From positions 186,001-250,000 of the forward strand of contig NZ_FXTK01000003.1 in assembly GCF_900182695.1 (NCBI RefSeq): a stretch of 64,000 nt of DNA, written 5' to 3'. Origin of the DNA: Paracoccus laeviglucosivorans (GTDB lineage: Bacteria > Pseudomonadota > Alphaproteobacteria > Rhodobacterales > Rhodobacteraceae). The position numbers and the translations under genes are program-made. The first letter of the stretch is position 1, and each line of letters opens with the position of its first letter. This document shows, one piece after another, positions 1-8,362 of the stretch. The notes beneath the pieces were generated by a model. It saw only the letters and a program-made list of their open reading frames with translations. It was not told the origin of the DNA and did no database searches.

Positions 1-1343
1 CCGACCACATCCGTCACCGTCGTCACGAATGTCCCCGAGGCCAGCGCCGGGTCCGCCCCGGCCTTTTCCAGCCCCAGGGGGATCAGGATACCGCCAAGCG
101 CTGCAACGAAAAGATTCACGATCATGGCCATGCCGATCACAAGGCTTAACGCGGGATCGCGAAACCACGCATAGGTCACAAGTCCCATCGTCAGCCCGAA
201 CAGCGTGCCGTTCAGCAGTCCGACCGCCATTTCGCGGCGCACGACGCGCATCGTATTGGCCCGCGTCAGGCTGCGCGTTGCCAGACCGCGCACGGCGACC
301 GTCAGCGTCTGCGTGCCCGCATTGCCGCCCATCGACGCCACGATCGGCATTAAGACGGCCAGCGCCACCAGCTTGGAAATCGCGCCCTCGAACAACGCGA
401 TGACGGATGCGGCCATCAGCGCCGTGCCGATATTGATCGCAAGCCACGGCACGCGTTGCCGTGCGGTTTCCATGATCGTGTCGGAAATCGAGCTGTCATC
501 GCCGACACCTGCAAGGCGCAGGATGTCTTCTTCGTGCTCTTCGTCCAGAACCGACATGGCATCGTCGATGGTGATGATGCCGACCAGCCGGTCGTGGTCA
601 TCGACCACCGGGGCCGAAATCAGGTGATACTTGTTAAAGGCATGTGCCACATCGCCTTCGTCCTGCCGGGCCGAGATTGTGCGGAAGCTGTCTTCGGTAA
701 TCTCGCGCAGCGGCATGTTCCGGCGCGAGGCCAGCAGCTTGCCCAGCGTCACGTAGCCCTTGGGGTGGCGACGCGGATCGACCAGCACCACGTGATAGAA
801 CTGATCGGGCAGCCAGTCTTCCTGACGCAGAAAGTCGATCGTTTCACCCACGGTCCAATGTTCGGGCGCAGTCACCACCTCGGACTGCATCAGGCGGCCC
901 GCCGAATATTCGGGATATGTCAGCGACTGTTCGACCGCGGCCCGGTCGCTGTCGTCCAACGCCGCAAGGATCGCCTGCTTTTCAGGTTCCTCAAGATCCT
1001 CGATCAGGTCAACAACGTCATCGCTGTCCATCTCGCGGACGGCTTCGGCGACGACTTCGGGGGGCAGCTGTTCCAGCACCTCCTCGCGGATCGACTCGTC
1101 GATCTCGGTCAGGATTTCGCCGTCCATCTCGCCGGAATACAGGTCAAGGAACTGACGGCGGCGCGGCGCCGGAAGCTGCTCGATCAGGTCGGCAATGTCG
1201 GCGGCGTGGACGGGCAACAGCATCGCGTCCAGTGTGGCGCTATCGCCCGTGTCGATGGCGCGGCCGATCACCTCCATATCCTGCTGACTAAGCTGAAGCT
1301 TGTCCTCGGGGGCGTCAGTCTCGGCTTGGCGGTGCTCGGTCAT
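1..1343 (-). CDS. mgtE: Magnesium transporter MgtE (3' end outside window)
   Basis: Mg2+ channel/transporter of the inner membrane. About 447 residues are present and only the last few lie beyond the window start. Reading the minus strand from ATG 1343 gives, in order, an acidic cytosolic MgtE N domain (about residues 30-130), a CBS pair (about 135-255) and the membrane domain from about residue 310. The signature MPIVASMGGNAGTQTLT falls near residues 330-348, and its frame agrees with the chosen start. A strong ribosome site, AAAGGAG, sits a few bases upstream of the ATG. The family gates its pore through Mg2+ binding between the N and CBS domains. The gene is separated from hisN by about 80 bp and reads in the same direction, so co-transcription is possible. 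Confidence 0.93.
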   Translation of the reverse strand, partial: MTEHRQAETDAPEDKLQLSQQDMEVIGRAIDTGDSATLDAMLLPVHAADIADLIEQLPAPRRRQFLDLYSGEMDGEILTEIDESIREEVLEQLPPEVVAEAVREMDSDDVVDLIEDLEEPEKQAILAALDDSDRAAVEQSLTYPEYSAGRLMQSEVVTAPEHWTVGETIDFLRQEDWLPDQFYHVVLVDPRRHPKGYVTLGKLLASRRNMPLREITEDSFRTISARQDEGDVAHAFNKYHLISAPVVDDHDRLVGIITIDDAMSVLDEEHEEDILRLAGVGDDSSISDTIMETARQRVPWLAINIGTALMAASVIALFEGAISKLVALAVLMPIVASMGGNAGTQTLTVAVRGLATRSLTRANTMRVVRREMAVGLLNGTLFGLTMGLVTYAWFRDPALSLVIGMAMIVNLFVAALGGILIPLGLEKAGADPALASGTFVTTVTDVV

Positions 1344-1421
1344 GGCTGGCTCCTTTCGGACGGGCATTCATCTTGACGGCACCATAAGCCATGGTGCCGG
1401 GCAGCCTCAATTATCGGGCTT

Positions 1422-2261
1422 TCATTCTGCCAGCAATTCCAAAGCCTGCGCATGAAGGTCTTCCGAACCTGCTGCGACAATTCGTCCACCCTGATGCGCC
1501 GGACCGCCAGTCCAGTCGGTCACGATACCGCCCGCGGCCTGCACCACTGCGATGGGGGCCGCGACATCATAGCTTTGCAGCCCGGCCTCGATCACCAGAT
1601 CGACATGGCCCGCCGCCAGCAGCGCATAGGCATAGCAATCCAGACCATAGCGCGTCAGCCGCACACGGTCGGCAACGCGGCGGAATGCGGCATATTCCTG
1701 CGGCGATCCAACCTCGGGGTAGGTCGTCATCAGCGTGGCCTGTGACAGATCTACGCCCCGCCGAACCGCAAGCGGCGTTTGCATCCCGTCGCGCGCCGTC
1801 AGCAAGGCACGGCCAAAACCGCCTTCGAAGCGTTCGCCCAGATGCGGCTGATCGACGATGCCATAGATCGGTCCCTGATCGTCGGCCAACCCGATCAGCA
1901 CGCCCCAGCTGGGCGCCCCCGCCATAAATGCGCGCGTTCCGTCGATGGGATCAAGCACCCATGTCAGCCCGGAGACACCGGGCTGCGCGCCATATTCTTC
2001 GCCAAGGATCGCATCCTCGGCCCGTTCGCGCGCAAGGATGGCGCGCATCGCGCGTTCGCTGGCGCGATCCGCCTCGGTCACGGGGTCAAAGCCCTGTGTC
2101 AGTTTGTTATCGGGACGCAGATCTGGGCTGCGGAACAGGCGCAGGGTTTCACCACGCGCCGCATCTGCAAGCCGGTGGGCCGTAGCCACGATCTCTGCGA
2201 CGGTTTCCGCCGGGATCGCGGCGCCCTTACGGCCAACGGCCATTTCGCGATCCTGACCCAT
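1422..2261 (-). CDS. hisN: Inositol monophosphatase family phosphatase, HisN-type histidinol-phosphatase
   Basis: Mg2+-dependent phosphomonoesterase of the inositol monophosphatase superfamily. With the ATG at 2261 (MGQDREMAVG) it has 279 residues. The metal-binding motifs are GEEYG (about 87-91), WVLDPIDGT (about 101-109) and SYDVAAP near the C-terminus (Asp about 232). This subfamily in alphaproteobacteria usually serves as the histidinol-phosphate phosphatase missing from the classical his operon; that role is inferred from similarity and not shown here. The start is uncertain: the frame is open to a TTG at 2273, and the internal ATG at 2243 (MAVGRKG) has the better AGGA box seven bases upstream. 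Confidence 0.85.
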   Translation of the reverse strand: MGQDREMAVGRKGAAIPAETVAEIVATAHRLADAARGETLRLFRSPDLRPDNKLTQGFDPVTEADRASERAMRAILARERAEDAILGEEYGAQPGVSGLTWVLDPIDGTRAFMAGAPSWGVLIGLADDQGPIYGIVDQPHLGERFEGGFGRALLTARDGMQTPLAVRRGVDLSQATLMTTYPEVGSPQEYAAFRRVADRVRLTRYGLDCYAYALLAAGHVDLVIEAGLQSYDVAAPIAVVQAAGGIVTDWTGGPAHQGGRIVAAGSEDLHAQALELLAE

Positions 2262-2346
2262 CCCAACCCCCAAAGCGACATTGCAATGGGGCCAGACTTA
2301 GCCGTTGGACAGCAAAAGAGAAAGCCGATACTGCCGGGGTCGCGCC

Positions 2347-2706
2347 TTATGCGGCGTCGGAAAGCACCCGTGCCAGTTCGAAGATCTGGCGGCGCTGTGC
2401 CTCGGGCATGGCGTAATAGGCGCGCACCAGTTGCAGCGCTTCTTTATCGGCCAGAATATCGCCTTCGACGGCATCGTGCAGTTGACCGTCCTCAAGCCCT
2501 TCGAAGAAGAAGCTGACGGGCACATCGACTGCCTGCGCAATGTCCCAAAGCCGCGATGCCGAAACGCGGTTCATGCCGGTTTCGTATTTTTGGATCTGCT
2601 GGAACTTGATGCCGACCTTCTCGGCCAGCTGCTGTTGTGTCATGCCAATCATCCAGCGGCGGTGCCGGATGCGCTTGCCCACGTGGACATCGACATTGTG
2701 CTTCAT
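2347..2706 (-). CDS. XRE-family helix-turn-helix regulator, PraR/PhrR-like
   Basis: DNA-binding regulator of 119 residues. The N-terminal half is a Cro/C1 helix-turn-helix (about residues 10-65; VGKRIRHRRWMIGMTQQQLA, then KFQQIQKYETGMNRVSASRL), followed by VPVSFFFEG and an acidic helical tail. The FQQIQKYE and NRVSASRLWDIA blocks match the PraR/PhrR group of alphaproteobacterial regulators, known in rhizobia for control of biofilm, stress or symbiotic genes. What it controls here cannot be told from the sequence. It is divergent from the oxidoreductase gene at 2872, and the shared 165-bp intergenic region holds an inverted repeat (see the site at 2732) that could be its own operator. Confidence 0.85.
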   Translation of the reverse strand: MKHNVDVHVGKRIRHRRWMIGMTQQQLAEKVGIKFQQIQKYETGMNRVSASRLWDIAQAVDVPVSFFFEGLEDGQLHDAVEGDILADKEALQLVRAYYAMPEAQRRQIFELARVLSDAA

Positions 2707-2731
2707 GGTAACACCTCACTCAATCTATACG

Positions 2732-2753
2732 TGCGCTATATTAGTCCAGCGCA
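2732..2753. promoter_or_regulatory. Inverted repeat, candidate operator of the XRE regulator
   Basis: TGCGCT, ten bases, then AGCGCA, about 26 bp upstream of the start codon at 2706, in the AT-richer stretch between two divergent genes. A second, shorter dyad (TCAA-n9-TTGA) follows within about 25 bases. The position fits an autoregulatory site. The assignment rests only on symmetry and location. Confidence 0.35.
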
Positions 2754-2871
2754 ATTTTCGAGCATCAACTTGCCCACTTGACCAAAAAGACAATGTCTCG
2801 GACGGTCCTGAGTGCAACATTCAGATACCGGGCCCCAATTGTTGCCTGAGGACTGTATGACAGGGGGAAAC

Positions 2872-3840
2872 ATGCCTGAATACTGGAAAGTGACAAGGTT
2901 GTCCGAAAAGGCAGTTTCGCCCGCCATGGGCGAGCGGGTGCTGGAATCGCCGGGCATGGGCGAGGTGCTGGTCCGAATGCACGCAGCCGCCCTGAACTTT
3001 GCAGATATTCTGATGCTTCAAGGCACTTATCAGGATACGCCCACCCGTCCCTTCGTCCCTGGCCTGGAAGGTGCCGGAGTGGTGATGGCCGCCGGTCCTG
3101 GCACCGATCTGCCCCCGGGCACACGTGTCGCCGTCCACGCGCAGGGCACCATGGCCGAGGCCGGGATATTTCCCGCCTCGCGCTGCATCCCAATCCCCGA
3201 CAACCTGGGTTTTCAGGAAGCGGCCGGTTTTTCCATCGCCTATGGCACTAGCCATCTGGCACTGACGCATCGCGCGAGCCTGCAGCGCGCCGAGACGCTG
3301 GCCGTGCTGGGCGCGGCGGGCGGCGTGGGACTGACTGCGGTGGAAATCGGCGCCGCGCTGGGGGCGCGGGTCATCGCGATTGCGCGCGGGGCCGAAAGGT
3401 TGCAAGCAGCGCGCGATGCCGGGGCCACGGAGCTGATCGACAGCGCCACCTGCCCCGACCTGCGCGCCGCGCTGCGCGATCTGGGTGGTGTGGATGTGGT
3501 CTATGACCCGGTGGGCGATGCGCCGGGTGCTGCGGCCTTCGGTGCGCTGAAACCCGGCGGGCGCTTTCTGGTCATCGGCTTTGCGGGGGGGCAGCCACCC
3601 GCGCTGCCCCTGAACCATGCGCTGGTCAAGAACATCTCGATCCTTGGGCTTTACTGGGGCGGGTATGAAAAGCTGGCCCCCGAAATCCTGCGCACCAGCC
3701 TTGTCGAACTGATGGAGCTTGCCCGCCAGGGCCGTCTGCGACCCCATGTCGGTGCCACCCTACCGCTGGAGCGTTTGCCCGAGGCATATGAGCTGCTTGC
3801 CAGCCGCCGCGCGATTGGCAAGGTCGTGGTCACTATGTGA
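2872..3840 (+). CDS. NADPH:quinone oxidoreductase-like medium-chain reductase
   Basis: Zinc-free MDR-superfamily reductase of 322 residues. An N-terminal GroES-like substrate domain (LNFADILMLQGTYQ, PFVPGLEGAGVV) is followed by a Rossmann domain with the dinucleotide loop LGAAGGVGLTAVEIGAALGA. Members of this group reduce quinones or enoyl-type substrates with NADPH; the substrate here is not evident. The frame is open further upstream (2812), but AGGGGG just before the ATG at 2872 (MPEYWKVTRL) decides the start. The gene is divergent from the XRE regulator, so the two may be linked by the shared intergenic region. Confidence 0.85.
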   Translation: MPEYWKVTRLSEKAVSPAMGERVLESPGMGEVLVRMHAAALNFADILMLQGTYQDTPTRPFVPGLEGAGVVMAAGPGTDLPPGTRVAVHAQGTMAEAGIFPASRCIPIPDNLGFQEAAGFSIAYGTSHLALTHRASLQRAETLAVLGAAGGVGLTAVEIGAALGARVIAIARGAERLQAARDAGATELIDSATCPDLRAALRDLGGVDVVYDPVGDAPGAAAFGALKPGGRFLVIGFAGGQPPALPLNHALVKNISILGLYWGGYEKLAPEILRTSLVELMELARQGRLRPHVGATLPLERLPEAYELLASRRAIGKVVVTM

Positions 3841-3963
3841 ATTTTTCGTCAGCAGGCCGTTCTTTTACGCCCTGCCGCATTGAAAAAATCGCTATCTTTG
3901 ACAATATGTTTGGCGATGGTGGGCCGATAAGGCTGCACCGCGATTTTCGACCGGGGAGAACCT

Positions 3964-4707
3964 ATGCAAGATTACAATTCGATCCGCACGGCCGGGACCG
4001 CGACGCGCTCGGCTGCCGTGGATGAGGGCCTTCGCGCCTATATGAACAAGGTCTACAGCCTGATGGCTGTGGCAATGCTTGTGACCGCAGGCGCCGCCTG
4101 GGGCATCGCCGGTCTGGCGATGAACGCAGATGGCACGCTGTCGCCGTTTGGCGCTGCGATCTACACCTCGCCGCTGAAATGGCTGATCATGTTCGCGCCG
4201 CTGATCATGGTCTTTGCGTTCGGCGCTGCCGTGAACCGTCTGTCGGTTTCGGCTGCGACCACCGTGTTCTATTTCTTCGCCGCCATCATGGGCGTGTCGA
4301 TCAGCTGGATCTTCATGGTCTACACGTCGTTCTCGATTGTGCAGACCTTCCTGATCACCGCGATCGCCTTTGCTGGCCTGTCGCTTTACGGCTATACCAC
4401 CAAGCGCGACCTGTCGGGCATGGGCACATTCCTGATGATGGGCCTGATCGGTCTGATCATCGCCTCGATCGTGAACATCTTCCTGAAATCAAGCGCGATG
4501 CAATTCGCCATCTCGGCGATCGGTATCCTGATCTTTGCCGGCCTGACCGCTTTCGACACGCAGAACATCAAGAACACTTATCTGCAAATGGCGAATTCGG
4601 ACCGCGACTTCCTTGGCAAAGCCGCCATCATGGGCGCGCTGCAGCTGTATCTGGACTTCCTGAACATGTTCATGTTCCTGCTGCAGTTCATGGGCAACCG
4701 CGACTGA
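3964..4707 (+). CDS. Bax inhibitor-1/YccA family membrane protein
   Basis: Integral inner-membrane protein of 247 residues with about seven hydrophobic segments and the typical BI-1 features: a short hydrophilic N-terminus with LRAYMNKVYSLMA, an internal AFDTQNIKNTY stretch, and a C-terminal LYLDFLNMFMFLLQFMG segment. BI-1/YccA proteins are pH-sensitive cation leak channels or interact with FtsH-type proteases; the bacterial role is not settled. GGGGAGA lies shortly before the ATG. It is monocistronic, closed by a clear hairpin at 4731. Confidence 0.9.
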   Translation: MQDYNSIRTAGTATRSAAVDEGLRAYMNKVYSLMAVAMLVTAGAAWGIAGLAMNADGTLSPFGAAIYTSPLKWLIMFAPLIMVFAFGAAVNRLSVSAATTVFYFFAAIMGVSISWIFMVYTSFSIVQTFLITAIAFAGLSLYGYTTKRDLSGMGTFLMMGLIGLIIASIVNIFLKSSAMQFAISAIGILIFAGLTAFDTQNIKNTYLQMANSDRDFLGKAAIMGALQLYLDFLNMFMFLLQFMGNRD

Positions 4708-4730
4708 TCGCGCCAAAGCCCAGAAAACAG

Positions 4731-4757
4731 AAAGGCCGGGCATCCGCCCGGCCTTTT
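4731..4757 (+). terminator. Rho-independent terminator of the BI-1 gene
   Basis: Perfect ten-base stem AAAGGCCGGG / CCCGGCCTTT with a six-base loop, ending in a short T run, 24 bp after the stop at 4707. The same hairpin with its flanking A/T could also stop transcription arriving on the minus strand from the gene at 4778. Confidence 0.85.
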
Positions 4758-4777
4758 CATTTGCGCGGCAGCTCTGG

Positions 4778-6415
4778 CTAGCGATCCGAAATCTCATAGC
4801 TGCCGATAAAGCTGCCCTCAGGGCGGTCTGCGGCCCCGGCATTTTCGCGGTTCCACAGCTCGACCACGCCCCAGCGCGGATTTTCGTCACCGACATGGCG
4901 CTGCAAGCCCCAATAGCCGAAATCCGCAACCCTTGCGCATTCGACGAACAGGTTGAACAACGCACCGCCCGCCGCCCGCCATTCGGTCAGCGCGGCTGCA
5001 TAGACCTGCGCCATCTCGGTCGAATAATTGAATTGTTCATAGAAATGCCGCAGCGCGGGATCGGCACGGACCTCGGCAGGCGGAACGATATGCGTGCCGC
5101 CTTCATACATGATCAGGCTTAGGCCGCGTTCCTTGGCAATCGTGGCCTGATAATCCCACGTCTCGCGCAGGTTCGCGACGGTGCGCCCACTTTCGGGCCA
5201 GCCGCCTTGCAGCATCTGCGTGCAAAGCACCGTCCGGGCCTTGGCGGCAGACCCCTGAGCCAGCAAATCCCGCACCCGCGCCACATTCTCATCGCGGTCC
5301 AGCCCGCCGTCGAAATAGCCCGATACGGCATAGGCATCGAAATACTGATAGGGCGCGCGCCGCATCGGATCCCCGGCCCGCCAATTCGGCGCCTCAAGGA
5401 TCGCCCATTCCAGCCCCTGCCAATGCGTGTGGGTCGAGATGATGCGAACGCAGCCCGAGGGATCGTCCTCATGCGCCTGCCCAACGATCTGCGCCATGCG
5501 GACCGCACCGGCAGCATACCATTGCACGAAGCCGTCACCCTGATCCGGCCAGACCTCTCGTGCGCGTTCGATGGCCCATTGGGTCTGGTCGAACTGCATG
5601 TTCCACATCTCGTTGGAATATTCGTAATGCGCACGCAACCCCGGCTTCAGATAGCGCCGCACATAGGCGGCAAAACTGCGCATATATCCGTCGCTGGCCA
5701 GATGCGCCATGTTGAACCACGGATCCGCGCCAATGGCGTTGGCCAGCCGCACCATCACCTCAACGGGCGCACCGCGCCACGTGTAAAAGGCATCGCTGAC
5801 CCTGGGCCGGTCGCGCCATTCCGATTGCTGCGAATTATTCGTCAACATCCAGTCCATGAAGCGGACCAGACGATAGTTCCGCACCATGTCCAGCCATTCG
5901 ATGCGAAAGATATTGCCCGCATCGTAACGCCTTTCGTTGTCCAGCTTGATGACGCGGATATTGCGGATCGGCTGTTCGACCTGCGTGACTCGGATTTCCA
6001 CCAGACGGCCCCATCCGGGGATGAAATCGAATTCGATGCGGTTCCCGATGCGCTCAAGCTCGGTCCCGCCAAGAACGTTGATCCGGCCCTGCCCGTCCCA
6101 CGTCATCGCATAGCGCCCTGCCAGATCGGTGGCATTCGGGTCAAGCTCGGTCAACAGAACGACGCTGACGCCATCGACATCTTCCGGCACCCCCAAAAGC
6201 CAGCCCGAGCCGTCGATATATCCGCCCGCCTGCAATTCCTGAAAACTGACCGCGCCGAAAGTGTCACCCTGCCGCCCGGTCCAGGGTCGGGCCATCTTGA
6301 AGTGGTCCAGAAATGGCTGCGCCGTGCTCCAGTCATGCAGACCGTTCAGCCCGACCCCCAATGAGGGGTTCGTTACAGTGCCGTTGACGGCTTCGTCGAA
6401 TTGGTTGTCGCGCAT
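4778..6415 (-). CDS. Clan-A glycoside-hydrolase-like protein, uncharacterised
   Basis: Protein of 545 residues when started at ATG 6415 (CGGAG nine bases upstream). I do not recognise a named family. The sequence reads as a (beta/alpha)8 glycosidase: EYSNEMWN carries a canonical Asn-Glu acid/base pair (N268-E269), and LSLIMYEGGTH near residue 438 would supply the nucleophile Glu. Between them lie the tryptophan- and histidine-rich strands STHTHWQGLEW and ALFNLFVECARV typical of sugar-binding loops. The first 200 residues form a beta-rich region with no catalytic motif. No signal peptide, dockerin or RTX repeat is visible, so export would need an unrecognised route. It is divergent from the LTD-Hint gene over a 208-bp AT-richer gap. 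The open frame continues 60 residues upstream, but that part is Cys-rich nonsense and was left out. Confidence 0.72.
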   Translation of the reverse strand: MRDNQFDEAVNGTVTNPSLGVGLNGLHDWSTAQPFLDHFKMARPWTGRQGDTFGAVSFQELQAGGYIDGSGWLLGVPEDVDGVSVVLLTELDPNATDLAGRYAMTWDGQGRINVLGGTELERIGNRIEFDFIPGWGRLVEIRVTQVEQPIRNIRVIKLDNERRYDAGNIFRIEWLDMVRNYRLVRFMDWMLTNNSQQSEWRDRPRVSDAFYTWRGAPVEVMVRLANAIGADPWFNMAHLASDGYMRSFAAYVRRYLKPGLRAHYEYSNEMWNMQFDQTQWAIERAREVWPDQGDGFVQWYAAGAVRMAQIVGQAHEDDPSGCVRIISTHTHWQGLEWAILEAPNWRAGDPMRRAPYQYFDAYAVSGYFDGGLDRDENVARVRDLLAQGSAAKARTVLCTQMLQGGWPESGRTVANLRETWDYQATIAKERGLSLIMYEGGTHIVPPAEVRADPALRHFYEQFNYSTEMAQVYAAALTEWRAAGGALFNLFVECARVADFGYWGLQRHVGDENPRWGVVELWNRENAGAADRPEGSFIGSYEISDR

Positions 6416-6623
6416 CGCAGGCTCCGTTCCGATTGCGGCAAAGGCTGCCCCAATTCGGCAGCAGCAGCAATGTCCGCCGCACGGCCAAGTGCCGCCGATG
6501 GCGCGACGATCTTGTTGATTTCGGTAAGAACTGCTGCAAAAATCGACAAATTCGACAATAAAGAACGGGCTTACAAAACAACTGATAGGCGACAACCAAG
6601 CATATTGAAAATGGGAGGGAGCG

Positions 6624-7841
6624 ATGGCCGATGCACTTCGAGGCGGTCTGGTGATAAACGAGATTTATCCACAGCCGATCGTTGCCGGTGGCGGTGGCTT
6701 TGACAGCGATCAAAGCGGCACTGCAGATCCGACGGATGAGTTTATCGAGTTCTTCAACAGTTCAGACGATCCGATCGATATGTCCGGGCTGGAGCTTTGG
6801 GATCCCGGCACCGGAAACTGGTTCACCTTTCCGCAAGGCGCAATTCTGCCAGCAGGTGGCTATGCCGTCGTCATCACCAATGTCAGCCCAGGCGGCACGC
6901 TTCCCGATGCCGATCTTTCCTATAGCGCGGGGCGTCCGGGCCCGTTGATCAACAATCCGGGCGACAACATCATTCTGCACGACCCCGCCGCCAGCGAATT
7001 CATCGTCGCGGCGTTTGGAAACTGGCCCATCGCCGATCCTCATGATCCGACCACCGCACCCGGCGGCGCACCGGGTCTTGCCGCGTTTCCGCCCGACGCC
7101 ACGCAGGTCGGAACGGGTGAGCATTTCGGCCCGCTGATCCCCGGTCAGTCGATACAGCGCATCCCGAATGGCGGCGACAGCTTTGACAATGACACGCCGC
7201 CGACGCCCGGATCGGTCAATCTGTGCTTCGTCTCTGGCACGATGATCGAAACACCGGATGGGCCGCGCCTGATCGAGACGCTGGCGGTGGGTGATGCGAT
7301 CTGCACCGCGTCGGGCGGCAGAACCGTGATCCGCTGGATCGGTCTGCGGCGGATGCTGGCTGCAGGATTGCGCGAGAATCCGCAGCAATGGCCCATCCGT
7401 TTCGCTGCGGGTGCGCTGGCCCCCGGTCTGCCCGATGCGCCCCTGCGGTTGTCGCCCCAACACCGCATCATCGTCAGCGGCCCTATCGCGCGGCGCATGT
7501 TCGACACAAATGAAGTGTTGGTTGCCGCCAAGGATTTTCTGGACCTGCCGGGCGTCGACCGCGAGATGCCAGAGCAGGATTTCTGGTATATCCACCTGAT
7601 GACCGACCATCATGACATCGTTCTGGCCCAAGGTGTCGCGGCGGAAACGCTGTATTTCGGAAAGGTTGCCCGCGACAATCTGCCGGTCGAGTCTATCGCT
7701 GAAATCCTTGCGATCTTTCCCGATCTTGCCGGGCAGATCGATCCGCAATCCGCCCGCACTCTGGCCAAAGGCAGACCCGCCCGCCGCCTGATCGAGCGCC
7801 ATCTGCTGAACGAAAAACCTTTGCAGCGGCCCTTGATCTGA
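6624..7841 (+). CDS. Lamin-tail-domain / Hint-domain protein
   Basis: 405 residues in two clear parts. Residues about 8-198 are a lamin-tail domain (LTD): GLVINEIYPQP, DEFIEFFNSSDDPIDMSG, LELWDPGTGNWFTFP. From C201 starts a Hint module (Hint_2 type): CFVSGTMIETPDGPRLIETL with the nucleophilic Cys, and RLSPQHRIIVSG with the conserved His at about 280. Hint modules of this kind are widespread in Rhodobacteraceae at the ends of secreted, often RTX-like proteins and may self-process. LTDs are adhesive immunoglobulin folds. There is no N-terminal signal peptide. GGGAGGGAG precedes the ATG. A role as a cell-surface or secreted factor acting with the divergent glycosidase is inference from proximity. 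Confidence 0.85.
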   Translation: MADALRGGLVINEIYPQPIVAGGGGFDSDQSGTADPTDEFIEFFNSSDDPIDMSGLELWDPGTGNWFTFPQGAILPAGGYAVVITNVSPGGTLPDADLSYSAGRPGPLINNPGDNIILHDPAASEFIVAAFGNWPIADPHDPTTAPGGAPGLAAFPPDATQVGTGEHFGPLIPGQSIQRIPNGGDSFDNDTPPTPGSVNLCFVSGTMIETPDGPRLIETLAVGDAICTASGGRTVIRWIGLRRMLAAGLRENPQQWPIRFAAGALAPGLPDAPLRLSPQHRIIVSGPIARRMFDTNEVLVAAKDFLDLPGVDREMPEQDFWYIHLMTDHHDIVLAQGVAAETLYFGKVARDNLPVESIAEILAIFPDLAGQIDPQSARTLAKGRPARRLIERHLLNEKPLQRPLI

Positions 7842-8102
7842 GGGGTCATAGAACAAGGGACGCCTTCGGATAGCCTAGACACTTGGCAAGGATCAGCAAC
7901 CGTGCCCTGACATGAAGGTTCGGGCAACTGCAGTGCTGGGCCGTTCGCGTATCAGGCACCAGCAACGATGATACGATCAATCCGACCCCGGATGATGATG
8001 CCATGACTTGACGTTGGCCTATGATCCAAGCGGATCGGGTGCAAATTGTCGCATCGCGCTTGACCTTTCCGTGTCATTGGCCATAGGTCATTCTCGGTTT
8101 GG

Positions 8103-8178
8103 GGGCGTGTAGCTCAATGGTTAGAGCCGGGCGCTCATAACGCCTTGGTTGGGGGTTCGAGTCCCTCCGCGCCTACCA
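8103..8178 (+). tRNA. tRNA with CAU anticodon, probably tRNA-Ile2 (lysidine type)
   Basis: Full cloverleaf of 76 nt including an encoded CCA (8176-8178): acceptor GGGCGTG / CGCGCCT, D stem GCTC/GAGC with an eight-base loop, anticodon stem GGGCG / CGCCT around CTCATAA, and T stem GGGGG / CCCTC. The anticodon reads CAT. The short D loop and the CTTGGT variable region resemble tRNA-Ile2 (C34 modified to lysidine) more than elongator Met, but the two cannot be separated with certainty by eye. The flanks 7842-8102 and 8179-8362 show no gene. Confidence 0.9.
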
Positions 8179-8246
8179 GCCCCCATCTTTCGGCCTGGCC
8201 TGCAGCAACAAGCGATCCGCATATAATGCGCGAGACGCGGGTGCAT

Positions 8247-8271
8247 TGGCTGATGGCTGATGGCTGATGGC
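8247..8271 (+). repeat. Short tandem repeat TGGCTGA x 3.5
   Basis: Three and a half perfect copies of the heptamer TGGCTGA between the tRNA and the comEC stop. It lies in noncoding DNA; copy number may vary by slippage. Confidence 0.8.
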
Positions 8272-8362
8272 AAGCATAACCGCATGGGCAAGCCCGCCAG
8301 ATCAGATCGTCGCAGCGCCAGTCAGGAACCATCGGACGCACCGCTGATCGGCAGGGACGACC

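Noticed and set aside
3880..3908. TTGAAA-n17-AATATG as a promoter for the BI-1 gene
   Set aside because: The -10 match is poor and alphaproteobacterial promoters are too degenerate to call this by eye.
6416..6595. 60-residue N-terminal extension of the glycosidase-like protein with a CCCC cluster
   Set aside because: Lies in the divergent promoter region, lacks a ribosome site, and a better start is at 6415.
8135..8341. Small minus-strand frame ending in VGAEGLEPPTKAL
   Set aside because: The tail is a translation of the tRNA antisense strand; not a gene.
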